Shown: positions 43,764 to 53,275, counted from the first letter of the stretch. The stretch: 64,000 nt of DNA from CBDDDW01 sp965226805 (GCA_965226805.1 CBDDDW010000030.1:186001-250000); one strand, 5' to 3'. Notes: a model not told the origin generated them from the letters alone. Numbers and translations: made by a program.

Positions 43764-46298
43764 ATGACGATAATGCGCTGGGCCGGCTTCAGCCTCGGGA
43801 CAGCGGTACTGCTGGCGTTCCTCGGTATAGCCCTAGCGATTATCCTGGCGCGAGTAAACCAGTCGGTGGCCGACACCATGACTCTCAGGTCATCGGTTCT
43901 GCAGGCCAGCGGCGACCAGCTGGGGCTGTGGAATGACCGAGCTAAGACAAACCCGGTAACCTCCCTCTCCTTCAAGCATCTTCGGGTACAGCCGCCTCTC
44001 CGCTCCATCGGGCCCGACATGCCCCAGGCCACGATATTCGTCGAGAACTTGACCACGGGGGACCTCTATCTTGTCGGACCCTGTGGGAATGCAGTGAGCC
44101 CCCAGGGCACGATACTCGGTTTCCTGGACGCGCTTGTCTCCGGGGGGCCCAACGAGCTGAAGGGCAGCACTTGTAACGCGGTGCGCTTGCCGCCGGGGCA
44201 GCTGTTCGAGGTACTGGTGCGCATCGAGCTGGCGCCGGGGCTGGCAGCCAGGGACGATGCCTTCCAGACGGTGTTCGAGGCGGTGAGCCAGGTCGCTGTC
44301 CCGCCTCCGGCGGGCATGGTGAGCTGGTGGCCCGGAGATGGCCACGGCAATGACATAGTCGACGCCAACGACGGAACGCTGGTAGGAGGCGCTGGATTCG
44401 CGCCGGGCATGGTGGGGCAGGCGTTCAGCTTTGACGCCGGCTTGGACTCCGGTGTTACAGTGCCAAACGGCGCGAACCTGAACATGACCGAGGCGATAAC
44501 CCTGGACGCCTGGGTAAAGCCCTCAAGCTTCCCTAATTCCTTTCCGACGGTCGTGCGGAAGCATACGGACGACGGCGGCAATCAATACATTCTCGCTGTT
44601 ACGGACCAGGGGCGGGCCCATTGCAATATCGGCAATTTCGTGAACGTGACGGGCGGCACGGTGGTGTTGAATGAATGGACGCATGTCGCCTGCGTCTACG
44701 ATCGAGTTGCCGTGCGGGTTTACGTGAACGGTGGGCAAGTTGAGGCCGTGCCCGCCACACAGCCAATGCCAGCCAGCTCGATGCCCCTCGGGATCGGTAG
44801 GTCGGAATCATTGGCGACCAGAAATTTCGACGGTCTGATAGACGAGGTGGAGATATTCGACCGCGCTCTGAGAGGCGAGGAGATCAGGGCTATCTACGAC
44901 GCCGGCAGCGCGGGGAAAATCAAGCCACCGCCTCCGCCGCCGCCTGAGCCTATCCCGCCTCCGGCGGGCATGGTCAGCTGGTGGCCCGGCGACGGCAACG
45001 CCGACGACATTATCGATGGCAACCCTGGGACGCTCTCCGGGGATGCCACCTTCGCCCTCGGCATGGTGGGAGAGGCGTTCACCCTGGATGGGACGGGCGA
45101 CTTCGTCGTCGTTCCCGACAGCCCAAACCTCAACATCACCAGCGACGTCACCGTGGACCTTTGGGCGAAGCGGACTGTGGTCGGTAGTGGTAGCCCTGTC
45201 ATGATTGCAAGGGGGGCAGGTGCCATAGGGGTAGTCGATGCGCCTGACTTGTATTTCCTGAGCTTCGATTCCACTGATCATTTAAATGGCGGTTTTGAAC
45301 GGGCTGATGGTTCGAATGTAATTCTCGTAGGGCCGACTGTAACCGATACCAACTTCCATCACTACGCCTACGTGCGGAGTGGAGATACCCACAACCTGTT
45401 TATGGATGGGGTTATGGTCACGGGAGATACCTTTACAGGGAGTCCGGGGGACACCACCGGGATTGAGCTGGCGATCGGAGCGCTAAGGCACGATGCATTT
45501 CCTGGTGGCTTTTGTTGCCATTTCGGCGGGGTCATCGACGAAGTAGAGATATTCAACCGTGCCCTAACCGCCGCCGAGATAAGAGCCATCTATAAAGCCG
45601 GCGGCGCCGGGAAGATAAAACCCGAGCCCATCCCGCCGCCCGCGGGCATGGTGAGCTGGTGGCCCGGCGACGGTAATGCCAACGATATCGTCGATGGCAA
45701 CCCCGGCACGCTCCAGGGTGGCGCGACTTTCGCGCCGGGCAAGGTGGGGCAGGCGTTCAGTTTTGATGGCTTGGATGACTATGTCGTAATGCCAGATTCT
45801 GTGAATCTTGACCTAACCGAACAATTCACTCTTGATGCCTGGATCAATCCCAGCTCATTGCATAACGCTCCACTTGACGGAGCGCTTATCTCGAAAGTGG
45901 GGGGCGCAGCAGGGAATAATGGTTACCAATTTGGGATAACTGGTAACAATGCGGTGTTACTCTGCCAATTTAATGCCGCGGGAGAACCATGGCCTGGGAA
46001 CCAACTCATTGTAGACTTGCCTAGCGCCATCCCACTGGACCAATGGAGCCATGTTGCCTGCACCTATGATAATGCTGACTTAAAAATCTATGTTAACGGC
46101 GGTTTGGTTGGTACACAGCCCGTTGGCGCCAAGAGTGTCGTTGATTCTGCTTCGAGTCTCAGAATTAGCGGCGACGACAACAACCATGTATATTTCCACG
46201 GCTTGATCGACGAGGTGGGGGTCTTCAACCGCGCCCTAACCGCCAGCGAGGTCCGCGCCATCTACACTGCCGGCAGCGCTGGGAAGATCAAGCCCTAG
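43764..46298 (+). CDS. surface protein with three LamG-type repeats and a novel N-terminal module
   Basis: An 844-residue exported protein. An N-terminal helix (FSLGTAVLLAFLGIALAII) anchors it; residues 35-165 form a beta-rich module (ASGDQLGLWND..TNPVTSLSF..VQPPL) shared with the TolB-like protein at 51686-52758. Three concanavalin-like LamG domains follow (about 185-380, 398-610, 620-844), each beginning PPPAGMVSWWPGDG, ending LIDEVEIFNRAL or a variant, and separated by a Pro-rich linker and GSAGKIKP. LamG domains usually bind carbohydrate or protein ligands. The start matches the paralogue's. Confidence 0.85.
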   Translation: MTIMRWAGFSLGTAVLLAFLGIALAIILARVNQSVADTMTLRSSVLQASGDQLGLWNDRAKTNPVTSLSFKHLRVQPPLRSIGPDMPQATIFVENLTTGDLYLVGPCGNAVSPQGTILGFLDALVSGGPNELKGSTCNAVRLPPGQLFEVLVRIELAPGLAARDDAFQTVFEAVSQVAVPPPAGMVSWWPGDGHGNDIVDANDGTLVGGAGFAPGMVGQAFSFDAGLDSGVTVPNGANLNMTEAITLDAWVKPSSFPNSFPTVVRKHTDDGGNQYILAVTDQGRAHCNIGNFVNVTGGTVVLNEWTHVACVYDRVAVRVYVNGGQVEAVPATQPMPASSMPLGIGRSESLATRNFDGLIDEVEIFDRALRGEEIRAIYDAGSAGKIKPPPPPPPEPIPPPAGMVSWWPGDGNADDIIDGNPGTLSGDATFALGMVGEAFTLDGTGDFVVVPDSPNLNITSDVTVDLWAKRTVVGSGSPVMIARGAGAIGVVDAPDLYFLSFDSTDHLNGGFERADGSNVILVGPTVTDTNFHHYAYVRSGDTHNLFMDGVMVTGDTFTGSPGDTTGIELAIGALRHDAFPGGFCCHFGGVIDEVEIFNRALTAAEIRAIYKAGGAGKIKPEPIPPPAGMVSWWPGDGNANDIVDGNPGTLQGGATFAPGKVGQAFSFDGLDDYVVMPDSVNLDLTEQFTLDAWINPSSLHNAPLDGALISKVGGAAGNNGYQFGITGNNAVLLCQFNAAGEPWPGNQLIVDLPSAIPLDQWSHVACTYDNADLKIYVNGGLVGTQPVGAKSVVDSASSLRISGDDNNHVYFHGLIDEVGVFNRALTASEVRAIYTAGSAGKIKP

Positions 46299-46452
46299 AG
46301 CCCTCGCGGTCTGGAGCGTCCCCACCGGCCCTCAAGAGGGCAATTCCACTGCCTGGGGCGGACCCTGCTGGCTCCAACGGCAGCTAGGATACCTTCCTCG
46401 CCGCTTACCGATCGGGGATGACCTTTATCTATGGCCTAAAGGAGGGTCCAGC

Positions 46453-47001
46453 ATGCCACGCATACCCGCCGTCGTGAGAAATCAGCTCGCTCCTGATGAC
46501 CGGCACTACTTCGACCGCATCGCTGAGAGCAGGGGCAGCGTGAGGGGTCCCTATTCGGTCCTCCTCAACAGGCCCAAGCTGGCGGGCCTGGTATCCGACC
46601 TTGGAGCGTATGTCCGCTTCGAGACCGACATCCCCAAAGTCCTCACGGAAGTAGTTACTCTGGCCACGGCGCGGGAGATCAGGAGCAGGTATGAGTTCTA
46701 CGCCCATGCGCCCCTGGCCCGGAAGGCCGGGGTCTCCGAGGAGACCATCCACGCGATTGCCCAGGGTGCGGCGCCCCAGGGCCTCTCCGGGGACGAAGAT
46801 CTGGTGGTCCGCTATGCACAGGAGCTGCTTCGAGACCGCAAGATAAGCGACGCCACCTTCGGCGCCGTCCAGGACCGCTTCGGGGTCCAGGGGACTGTGG
46901 ACCTAACCGCGCTCATCGGCCACTATCTGCTGGTCGGGCACGTTCTGGCAGCGTTCGAGGTGGAACCGCCGCCGGGAGAGCCCCAGGAGTTTCCCCCGTA
47001 G
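46453..47001 (+). CDS. carboxymuconolactone decarboxylase (AhpD-like) family protein
   Basis: A 182-residue helical protein. RIAESRGSVRGPYSVLLNRPKLAGLVSDLGAYVRF is, in its parts (RGSVRGPYSVLLNRPKLA), the N-terminal family pattern; LTEVVTLATAREIRSRYEFYAH follows and carries His but no CxxC, so it is not an AhpD-type peroxidase with redox Cys. Members of this subgroup have unknown or decarboxylase activity. GGAGGG precedes the ATG by 6 bases. Confidence 0.85.
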   Translation: MPRIPAVVRNQLAPDDRHYFDRIAESRGSVRGPYSVLLNRPKLAGLVSDLGAYVRFETDIPKVLTEVVTLATAREIRSRYEFYAHAPLARKAGVSEETIHAIAQGAAPQGLSGDEDLVVRYAQELLRDRKISDATFGAVQDRFGVQGTVDLTALIGHYLLVGHVLAAFEVEPPPGEPQEFPP

Positions 47002-47033
47002 GCTCGGCGTCGTTTCTCGACAAGCCAGGATGA

Positions 47034-47157
47034 TCCTTCGACAAGCTCAGGATAAGCGGCGAGGACTGCCGCTTCCGCGCATGGTGAGCCGGTCCGTTTT
47101 CCCGCGCATGGTGAGCCGGTCTGTTTTTTCCCGCTCATGGTGAGCTTGTCGAACCAT
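47034..47157. repeat. REP-like palindromic repeat at a convergent gene end
   Basis: CCTTCGACAAGCTCAGGAT at the left is complementary to TGGTGAGCTTGTCGAA at the right, and between them GCGCATGGTGAGCCGGTC occurs twice with a third variant CTCATGGTGAGCTTGTC (period about 27). It lies between the convergent ends of the CMD-family gene and asparaginase. Related repeats are at 49876-49901 and 62065-62184. Confidence 0.65.
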
Positions 47158-47186
47158 GTGGGCCTGGAAGCGCCCTCGGGCGCCCG

Positions 47187-48200
47187 CTAGTAAGTGTAGA
47201 ACATCCGCTGAATTTCGTTGGTGTCTTTGGTTGAGGCTAAGGCCAGCATCAGCAGGATACGCGCCTTCTTTGGGCTCAGGTCATCGCCCGCCACTATCCC
47301 CCTGTTGTCTGTATTCGACGTGGGTATCACTCTGCCGTTGCCCACGTGGGAGCTCATTACCACGGCTATCCCCTTCTCGCGGGCTTCCTCCAGGGCATCC
47401 TGGAAATCCGGGTGGCCGCTACCGGACCCATACCCTGCGGCCACGATCCCCGCGACCCCCGCCTCTACCAGGGCTCGCACAAGCAGCCCATCTCCCCAGG
47501 CATAGGAGTACACGATATCGACCCTGGGGAGCGTCGCAATTTCCTCCAGATCGAACTCGCTCTCGTGGGTGTGTCTTCTCGTGGGGGTCTGGTAGAAGAC
47601 TACTCGCTGGTCCGAGTCCGCGTACCCGAGAAATCCCAGCTCCCCGGACCTGAATGTCTCCAGGCGATAGGTGTTGGACTTGGTGACGTGGCGGGCCGCC
47701 TGGATCTCGTTATTGAGCACGGTGAGCACTCCCTTCCCAGCCGCTTCAGGGCAGGCGGCCACCCGGATCGCGTCCAGCAGGTTGAGCTGTGCGTCGGTAC
47801 CTATAGCGGTGGTGGGGCGCATCGAGCCGGTTACCACGACTGGCTTCCGGCTTTTTACGGTGAGGTTAAGGAAGTAGGCCGTCTCCTCTATCGTGGCGGT
47901 GCCGTGGGTGACCACTGCGCCGGCGACATCAGGCTCCTGGCGGAAGACCCTGTTGATGCGCCCGGCCAGATCCAGCCAGTGCTGAAGCTCCATACGGTTG
48001 CTGCCCACGTTGATAAACTGCTCGGCCTTCACGCGGGCGATTTTCTCCGTTTCGGGGATTCGCTCCAGCATCTCCTGTATGGTCAGCAGCGGGCCACCGG
48101 TGTAGCCGTACTCGGTAAAGTCCAGGCGGTGGGAGCCCTGGCCCGCGATGGTGCCGCCCGTGCCGATGACGTATACCACGGGCTTCTGGGACGTGCCCAT
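47187..48200 (-). CDS. L-asparaginase, type II-like
   Basis: A 337-residue amidase that hydrolyses asparagine to aspartate. Both catalytic Thr motifs are present: VYVIGTGGTIAGQG near the N-terminus and VVTHGTATIEETAYFL, with VTGSMRPTTAIGTDAQLNLLDA for substrate binding. No signal peptide is seen, so it acts in the cytoplasm. ATG 48200 with AGGAGG 5 bases upstream. Divergent from the MmgE/PrpD gene. Confidence 0.92.
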   Translation of the reverse strand: MGTSQKPVVYVIGTGGTIAGQGSHRLDFTEYGYTGGPLLTIQEMLERIPETEKIARVKAEQFINVGSNRMELQHWLDLAGRINRVFRQEPDVAGAVVTHGTATIEETAYFLNLTVKSRKPVVVTGSMRPTTAIGTDAQLNLLDAIRVAACPEAAGKGVLTVLNNEIQAARHVTKSNTYRLETFRSGELGFLGYADSDQRVVFYQTPTRRHTHESEFDLEEIATLPRVDIVYSYAWGDGLLVRALVEAGVAGIVAAGYGSGSGHPDFQDALEEAREKGIAVVMSSHVGNGRVIPTSNTDNRGIVAGDDLSPKKARILLMLALASTKDTNEIQRMFYTY

Positions 48201-48400
48201 TATTGCCTCCTATGACGTACCTTTCGATCGGGCCGGAAAGCCCTCGCGAATCCGGCTTGATACCTCTCCGGAAGACTCTGGTGCATTCTACCACGGATGC
48301 TCTGCTCCCCATGGGAAGTGAGGGCCGCCACCCTTCAGTAAAACCACCTGGAGTGGGTGAAGAGTCGGCCGAGCCAGCGGTAGCGGGCCTCTTCCTGTGC

Positions 48401-48428
48401 TTGTGCTGCGTGGACCTGAGTATATAAT
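48401..48428 (+). promoter_or_regulatory. promoter of the MmgE/PrpD gene
   Basis: TTGTGC, 16-base spacer, TATAAT (48423-48428), 35 bases before the ATG, which has GGAGGTGAG. Confidence 0.5.
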
Positions 48429-48462
48429 TGGTGGGCTTACTAGAACATGGAGGTGAGAGCTC

Positions 48463-49821
48463 ATGGGTGCTACCGAGACCGTCGCCCGGTGGATAGTAGA
48501 TGTGCCCTCCGAGGACATCCCGTCCGAGGCGATCAGGGTGGCCAGAGAGTCCTGTGTCGACTGCATCGGGGTTATGCTTGCGGGCGCCGCACAGCCGGTC
48601 GGGCAGATGATCCAGGACTACGTGGACTACCTGGGAGGCAGGCCCCAAGCCACCGTGCTGGTTTCGGGCTTGAGGACGTCGCTACCCAACGCCGCCCTGG
48701 CGAATGCCACAATGGGGCATGCCATGGACTACGATGACTTTGACGGTTTCGGCCATCCCACTGTCGCCATACTTCCTTCCCTGCTGGCGCTGGGGGAGCA
48801 GATGGGCGTCTCTGGCCGGCAGGTCCTTGAGGCCTTCGTTGTTGGGTGCGAAGTCGCTCTCGCTCTGTCCAGGGCTACTAAATACTACGCCAAGCAACTG
48901 GAGAAAGGCTTCCATAGCACCTCCGTGATTGGACGACTCGCATCGACCGCCGCTTGCTCTAGATTGATGAAGCTGGACCATCGTAAGACGGTGATGGCCC
49001 TCGGTATATCCGGCTCCATGGCCGGCGGGCTGATCCACAACTTTGGCTCCATGACCAAGCCCCTTCACGCGGGCATCACGAACAGAGACGGGGTGACTGC
49101 GACCCATCTGGCAAGCATGGGCTTCACGGGCGGAGACCAGATCCTGGAGCACCCGATGGGATTCGTCCACGCCATCAGTGGCCCAGGTTTCTACGACCTG
49201 GACGCCATGGCCGACGGCTTGGGCGAGGAGTTCTTCACCCAGAGCTCGCTCAACATCAAGAGATACCCTACCTGTGGGCGGAACCTGGATATCGTGGACT
49301 GTATCCTCGGGCTCATGCAGGACCATGGGTTCCGCTACGAGGACGTCGCGGAGGCGGAGGTGGACCAGGCCCCGGATTCAGTGGTAATGCTCTTTACCCG
49401 GCCAAAGGATGAGCTCCAGGCCAAGTTCAGTGCACTATACAACGTGGCCGCCGCCCTGGTGGATGGGAAGGTGGATATCGAGACTTTTACTCCGGAGAAA
49501 GTAAACTCCCCGGTGATCCAGGAGGCCATGAACAAAGTCCGCATCAATGTCCTGCCCAAATGGGTGAGGGACCATACCGCGGAGGGGCACCCCGTAACGA
49601 TACGTCTGAAGGATGGGCGGGTGCTGAAGCGGACCATCGAGAGGGCCCAAAGGGTGGGCATGCAGTCGAATCCCTGGGGCTTTGAGAACATACTCGGCAA
49701 GTTCCGCGTGAACGCCAGCCAGTCTCTGCCACAGGACAAGGTGGACGTGGCGGTGGGGACATGGTCCGCGATGGAAGATATCGAGGACATAGGCCAGGCG
49801 GTGAAGACGTTGGTGGCGTAG
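48463..49821 (+). CDS. MmgE/PrpD family protein
   Basis: A 452-residue member of the 2-methylcitrate dehydratase family. Family features include ARESCVDCIGVMLAGA, NATMGHAMDYDDFDG (active-site region), HSTSVIGRLASTAACSRLM, FGSMTKPLHAGITNRDGVTA and KRYPTCGRNLDIVDC. It is complete. Members dehydrate small hydroxyacids or act on aconitate-like compounds, but many have no known substrate; no prp genes are nearby, so methylcitrate is not supported. Confidence 0.92.
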   Translation: MGATETVARWIVDVPSEDIPSEAIRVARESCVDCIGVMLAGAAQPVGQMIQDYVDYLGGRPQATVLVSGLRTSLPNAALANATMGHAMDYDDFDGFGHPTVAILPSLLALGEQMGVSGRQVLEAFVVGCEVALALSRATKYYAKQLEKGFHSTSVIGRLASTAACSRLMKLDHRKTVMALGISGSMAGGLIHNFGSMTKPLHAGITNRDGVTATHLASMGFTGGDQILEHPMGFVHAISGPGFYDLDAMADGLGEEFFTQSSLNIKRYPTCGRNLDIVDCILGLMQDHGFRYEDVAEAEVDQAPDSVVMLFTRPKDELQAKFSALYNVAAALVDGKVDIETFTPEKVNSPVIQEAMNKVRINVLPKWVRDHTAEGHPVTIRLKDGRVLKRTIERAQRVGMQSNPWGFENILGKFRVNASQSLPQDKVDVAVGTWSAMEDIEDIGQAVKTLVA

Positions 49822-49875
49822 CCTCGTCCTATGGATAATTCTTGGACGACCTCAGGATGAGTCGCTCGCAAGTCC

Positions 49876-49901
49876 GCTCATGGTGAGCTTGTCGAACCAC
49901 C
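49876..49901. repeat. REP-like fragment
   Basis: CCGCTCATGGTGAGCTTGTC followed by GAACCA, identical to the right arm of the repeat at 47034-47157; a weaker left part (GGACGACCTCAGGATGAG) is at 49842-49859. It is between the convergent ends of the PrpD gene and the remnant at 49997. Confidence 0.55.
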
Positions 49902-49996
49902 GGCTGCCGTCCGTTCGCAGGCCGGACCGGCCCAACTCGGCCTAAAGCTGCCTTAAGCCTGGATACCGACGCCTTTATTCTGGACGCTATGATGGG

Positions 49997-50146
49997 CTAT
50001 CCGCCGGCCGCCGAGACCATAGCTTCAACGAGTGTCATGAGCTCCCCAGGATCGTCACCCTGGGCTCCGAAAAACACTGAGCTAGGAGCATCGCCCCAGA
50101 ACATCCCATAAACGTCGCGCGTAACTCCGCCATCGGTAGCGGTGGT
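49997..50146 (-). pseudogene. C-terminal remnant of an unknown protein cut by IS3 copy 1
   Basis: Read inward from the IS edge, one frame gives RDVYGMFWGDAPSSVFFGAQ, GDDPGELMTLVEAMVSAAGG and then a stop at 49997. Its amphipathic, protein-like composition suggests a real C-terminus, but I do not recognise the family. Its upstream part is not found next to either IS copy. Confidence 0.35.
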
Positions 50147-50155
50147 TGTTGGGTG

Positions 50156-51175
50156 TCAGCGGTTTTGGACAGTTCTGGGTCCGAGAGATTGGGGTGAAGA
50201 AGCTCCTGGTTTGAGGGTTTCTCTGACCTCCTGATTGTACCGCCTCCGCCGGTCAAAAGTCTCTCGCTGTACCTCCTTCCTCTGGGCTAGAATTGCCTCC
50301 AGACGGCCTTCCAGCACGTCAGCCGGAGTTACAACCCTGAGCGCCTGATGATATCTTCGGTAGTTGTAGAACTCGACGAAGTCCCGGATGGCCGCCTCCA
50401 GGTCTTCCACCACCTCGTATGGCACCTGGTTAATGTCGTCTTTCAGGGTTCGGTGATATCTCTCCAGCGTCCCGTTGGTCTGAGGGTGATAGGGTGCTGC
50501 CAGGACGTGGCGAATGCCCACCACCCGCATGTACTCGCGGAAGGCCCGCGATACATAACCTGAGCCATTATCTGAGAGGAGCTTGGTCCGATCCTCCAGA
50601 GGTACATCAGTCATACCAGTAGAGTCAACAGCTTCCTGGACCACCTCTATGAGGGAGTTGGCCGTCATGTCCCGTTGCACCTTCCAGGCCAAGATGAACC
50701 GGGAGTAGTCGTCCATCACCGTCACGAGGTAGTAGTAGCCCCATCCCACTACACGGAAGTAGGAGGCATCGGTGGCCCACAGCTGGTGGGGCCCTGTGGT
50801 CTTGTGCTGGTACTCTTTGCTCGCTGCCAACTGGTATTCGATCCGTTTCACCAGACCCTCCCGTCTCAGAATACGATAGACTGTGGAGGCGGAGACCGAT
50901 AGGCCTCTGTGGTCGGTGAGCGAAGCCGCCAACTGCCGGCTTCGCCAGGTCGGCATCCCACGGGCTGCCGCCAGCACTACTGCCTCCTCTTCTGGACGCA
51001 GGCGATTCCAGGGCCTCTCAGTTCCTTCCGTACCCTCCCAACTACCCTGCCGGTGCCTCCACCTCCACCAATAATACGTGCTCCTGGAAATGCCAAGCTC
51101 CCTGAGTCGCCTGTTCTTCCCTCTACCATGTCGCTCCACCTCAGCCACGACCTTCGATTGTTCCACTACGCTCAT
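50156..51175 (-). CDS. IS3-family transposase OrfB (copy 1)
   Basis: A 339-residue DDE integrase-type enzyme. ELGISRSTYYWWRWRHRQG is the N-terminal helix-turn-helix; the catalytic core has HQLWATDASYFRVVGWGYYY (first Asp), TKLLSDNGSGYVSRAF (second Asp) and HPQTNGTLERYHRTLKDD (Glu), then NYRRYHQAL. It overlaps orfA by 4 bases (ATGA). It differs from copy 2 at Ser for Trp near residue 85 and Thr for Lys in the NGxLERYH motif. Confidence 0.93.
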   Translation of the reverse strand: MSVVEQSKVVAEVERHGRGKNRRLRELGISRSTYYWWRWRHRQGSWEGTEGTERPWNRLRPEEEAVVLAAARGMPTWRSRQLAASLTDHRGLSVSASTVYRILRREGLVKRIEYQLAASKEYQHKTTGPHQLWATDASYFRVVGWGYYYLVTVMDDYSRFILAWKVQRDMTANSLIEVVQEAVDSTGMTDVPLEDRTKLLSDNGSGYVSRAFREYMRVVGIRHVLAAPYHPQTNGTLERYHRTLKDDINQVPYEVVEDLEAAIRDFVEFYNYRRYHQALRVVTPADVLEGRLEAILAQRKEVQRETFDRRRRYNQEVRETLKPGASSPQSLGPRTVQNR

Positions 51176-51576
51176 GCGACGGTGCCGTTGTCGTGTAGGG
51201 GCGGCAGAGCTGTTTTTTTGAAGCGGTGCAACTCCAGGGACAACTCACCCACCAGCTGCTTCAGTTCTCTGTTCTCCCGCTTGAGCTGCTCTATCTCTTG
51301 CCGGGTCGCATCACGCACACTGTCCCGAGTCAACCTCTCCTTCCCAGCTTCCATGAACCCCTTCGTCCAGGCGTAGTAGGAGTGGGGTTTGATTCCTTCC
51401 CGTCGGCACAGGTCATTAACGGTAGTCTCCCGTCTGAACCCCTCCAAGACGATGCGGATCTTCTCTTCAGGGGTATACTTACGGCGGGTCGCTGCACGGA
51501 CCTGACGCACGAAGCTTCGTGTCTCCTGGCTTCGCTCCTCAGCTTGGCTGGCCTGATCCTCTACCTGGGTCATCAA
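51172..51576 (-). CDS. IS3-family OrfA (copy 1)
   Basis: A 134-residue DNA-binding protein of the transposase complex. TPEEKIRIVLEGFRRETTVNDLCRREGI is split by a helix-turn-helix (VNDLCRREGIKPHSYYAW); a leucine-zipper-like coiled coil follows (EIEQLKRENRELKQLVGELS). Near the end lies a run of seven A, with an open -1 frame leading into orfB, so a fused OrfAB by frameshifting is possible. Confidence 0.9.
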   Translation of the reverse strand: MMTQVEDQASQAEERSQETRSFVRQVRAATRRKYTPEEKIRIVLEGFRRETTVNDLCRREGIKPHSYYAWTKGFMEAGKERLTRDSVRDATRQEIEQLKRENRELKQLVGELSLELHRFKKTALPPLHDNGTVA

Positions 51577-51685
51577 TGACTCCTTTCACTTAGGGTTAAT
51601 CTACCCCTCTGAAGGAGCCTCTACCACCCCCAACCTCTTCGGTTTTCTAGGCCTCAATAGTGTCCAATTGCGCTGACACCCTACA

Positions 51686-52758
51686 CACGCGGGCTGCCAA
51701 TCGGTATCTGAATTATCGGTCAGGCGGGTCTGGCCGGTGCCGTCGGCGTTCATAACGTATATTTCGAAGTTGCCGTCCCTGTTGGATATGAATGTGATCC
51801 TAGTACCATCGGGGGCCCAGTCGGGTTCGGCGTCGTGGGCTGCGAAATTGCTGAGGCCCGTCTGATCGGAACCGTCGGCGTTCATAACGTATATTTCAAA
51901 GTCGCCGTCCCTGTCGGATGTGAATGTGATCCTAGTACCGTCAGGGGACCACGCGGGCTGCTGATCTTTACGTGAATTATCGGTCAGGCGGGTCTGGCCG
52001 GTGCCATCGGCATTTATCACGAAAATATCGTTGTTGCCAGTTATATGTGACTCTGAGTCAAAGGCAATTCTAGTGCCGTCGGGGGACCAGGAAGCGTTGC
52101 GATCCCAGTCGGAGTTATTGGTGAGCCGGGTCTGGTCGGAACCGTCGGCGTTCATAACGTATATTTCGAAGTTGCCGTCCCTGTTGGATTGGAAGGCGAT
52201 ACGGGCGGGGCCGGCCTCATTCGCTGCACCTATGGCGCCGAACACTGCCGTGAAGTCGTACTCCCCCGCCGCCAATCCCGGATCGATATCGATGAACACC
52301 GCTGCGGCCAAGAGGCCTCCAGGGGCAATGGTAGCTGCCCTTGCACATGCGCTCAGAAGATATTCCCCGGTTACCACGTCGACCAGGTCGGCCCCTATTT
52401 GACCGATAACCGTTCCGGGTGGGCTCTCCACATTCCCACATGGGGCGATGATGGTGAGGTCTATATCGGACCTGTTCTCAATGAAGATGTTCGAATACAC
52501 GCGGTTCGTAACAGAGAGGTGGTCAAGGGGTGGCTGTAGCTGGAAGGCATCGAACACCAAGGACGTCACGGGCGTTGTCTTCCCTTCATCATGCCACAGA
52601 CCCAGGTTGTCGCCGCTTATGACCACCGCCGCACCAAGCCGCAAGGTGCTGGGGACCTCCCGGCTCACCTGAATGATGGTGACCGCCAGAGCGGCCCCAA
52701 AGGCCGTGAGAAATATCGCTATACCTAAGCTAAGGCCCACCCAACGGTGCTTGGTCAT
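51686..52758 (-). pseudogene. TolB-like beta-propeller surface protein, 3' end lost to an IS
   Basis: The N-terminus (LSLGIAIFLTAFGAALAVTI) is a membrane anchor; residues 35-170 form the module shared with the LamG protein (SGDNLGLWHD..TTPVTSLVF..LQPPL). Then come four WD40/PD40-type blades, each with SNRDGNFEIYVMNADG and DQTRLTNNS or variants and WSPDGTRI. The fourth blade stops in DTDWQPA at the IS edge; the visible stop at 51601 lies inside the IS. A complete propeller would need two or three more blades. GAGGAGCTTAGA before ATG. The gap 52759-53061 holds nothing clear. Confidence 0.82.
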
Positions 52759-53061
52759 TCTAAGCTCCTCGAATCAAGAATCGATAACAAAGGTTACTTA
52801 AATCGCCGGCATCAGTCAAGCCGAAGAGCTAGGGGAACCCGGTAACAGGGCCTGCCCGCCTCGAATGGGCTGATTTTCACCCTCCGAGGATCATTTCCTA
52901 GCTCACGCGAAGGCTGCCGTACCGCTCGTGCTGGAACACGATTCCGCGCCGCGGCCAAGCCCGGCGGGCGGTATCTCCAGCCATACAATCTTGACAATCG
53001 CGCACAGATGCCGGAACATTGCCCGCAAGCAGCCTCCCAGTCATGAAGCAGTGATCGCCAT

Positions 53062-53247
53062 ATGATGCCGACCGAAATGGGCGAAACTCTGGAGCTCATG
53101 TATCAGACCGGATGGACCGACGGCCTTCCGGTCGTTCCTCCAATCTGGGACCGGGTAAAGCAGTTCATAGAGTGTGTGGGCAGCTCCGCCCACGAGACGG
53201 TTAAAGAGCGAGTCTTCGCTTCCAGGACGGGGTTATCGCGGCGCTGA
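53062..53247 (+). pseudogene. N-terminal remnant resembling UGSC-type proteins
   Basis: ELMYQTGWTDGLPVVPPIWD and RVKQFIECVG match the opening of a family common in Dehalococcoidia that is associated with UGSC (seleno)proteins. The frame ends after about 60 codons, before any core domain, and what follows is repetitive. It is a truncated fossil. The family link is from memory and moderate. Confidence 0.45.
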
Positions 53248-53275
53248 CCGGATCTGGCTAGCTGGGCTCTCCTGA

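Larger units (their letters stand above)
50147..51685 (-). mobile_element. IS3-family element, copy 1
   Basis: 1539 bases with terminal inverted repeats TGTTGGGTGTCAGCG and TGTAGGGTGTCAGCG (14 of 15). Boundaries were fixed by comparison with copy 2 at 54193-55731, which has the same length and opposite orientation. No matching target duplication flanks it (GGT and CAC). It carries orfA and orfB and has destroyed the 3' end of the TolB-like gene. Confidence 0.9.

Noticed and set aside
52812..53099. A 95-codon minus-strand frame in the gap after the TolB-like gene
   Set aside because: No ribosome site, no recognisable pattern, and it runs across the UGSC-like fragment on the other strand.
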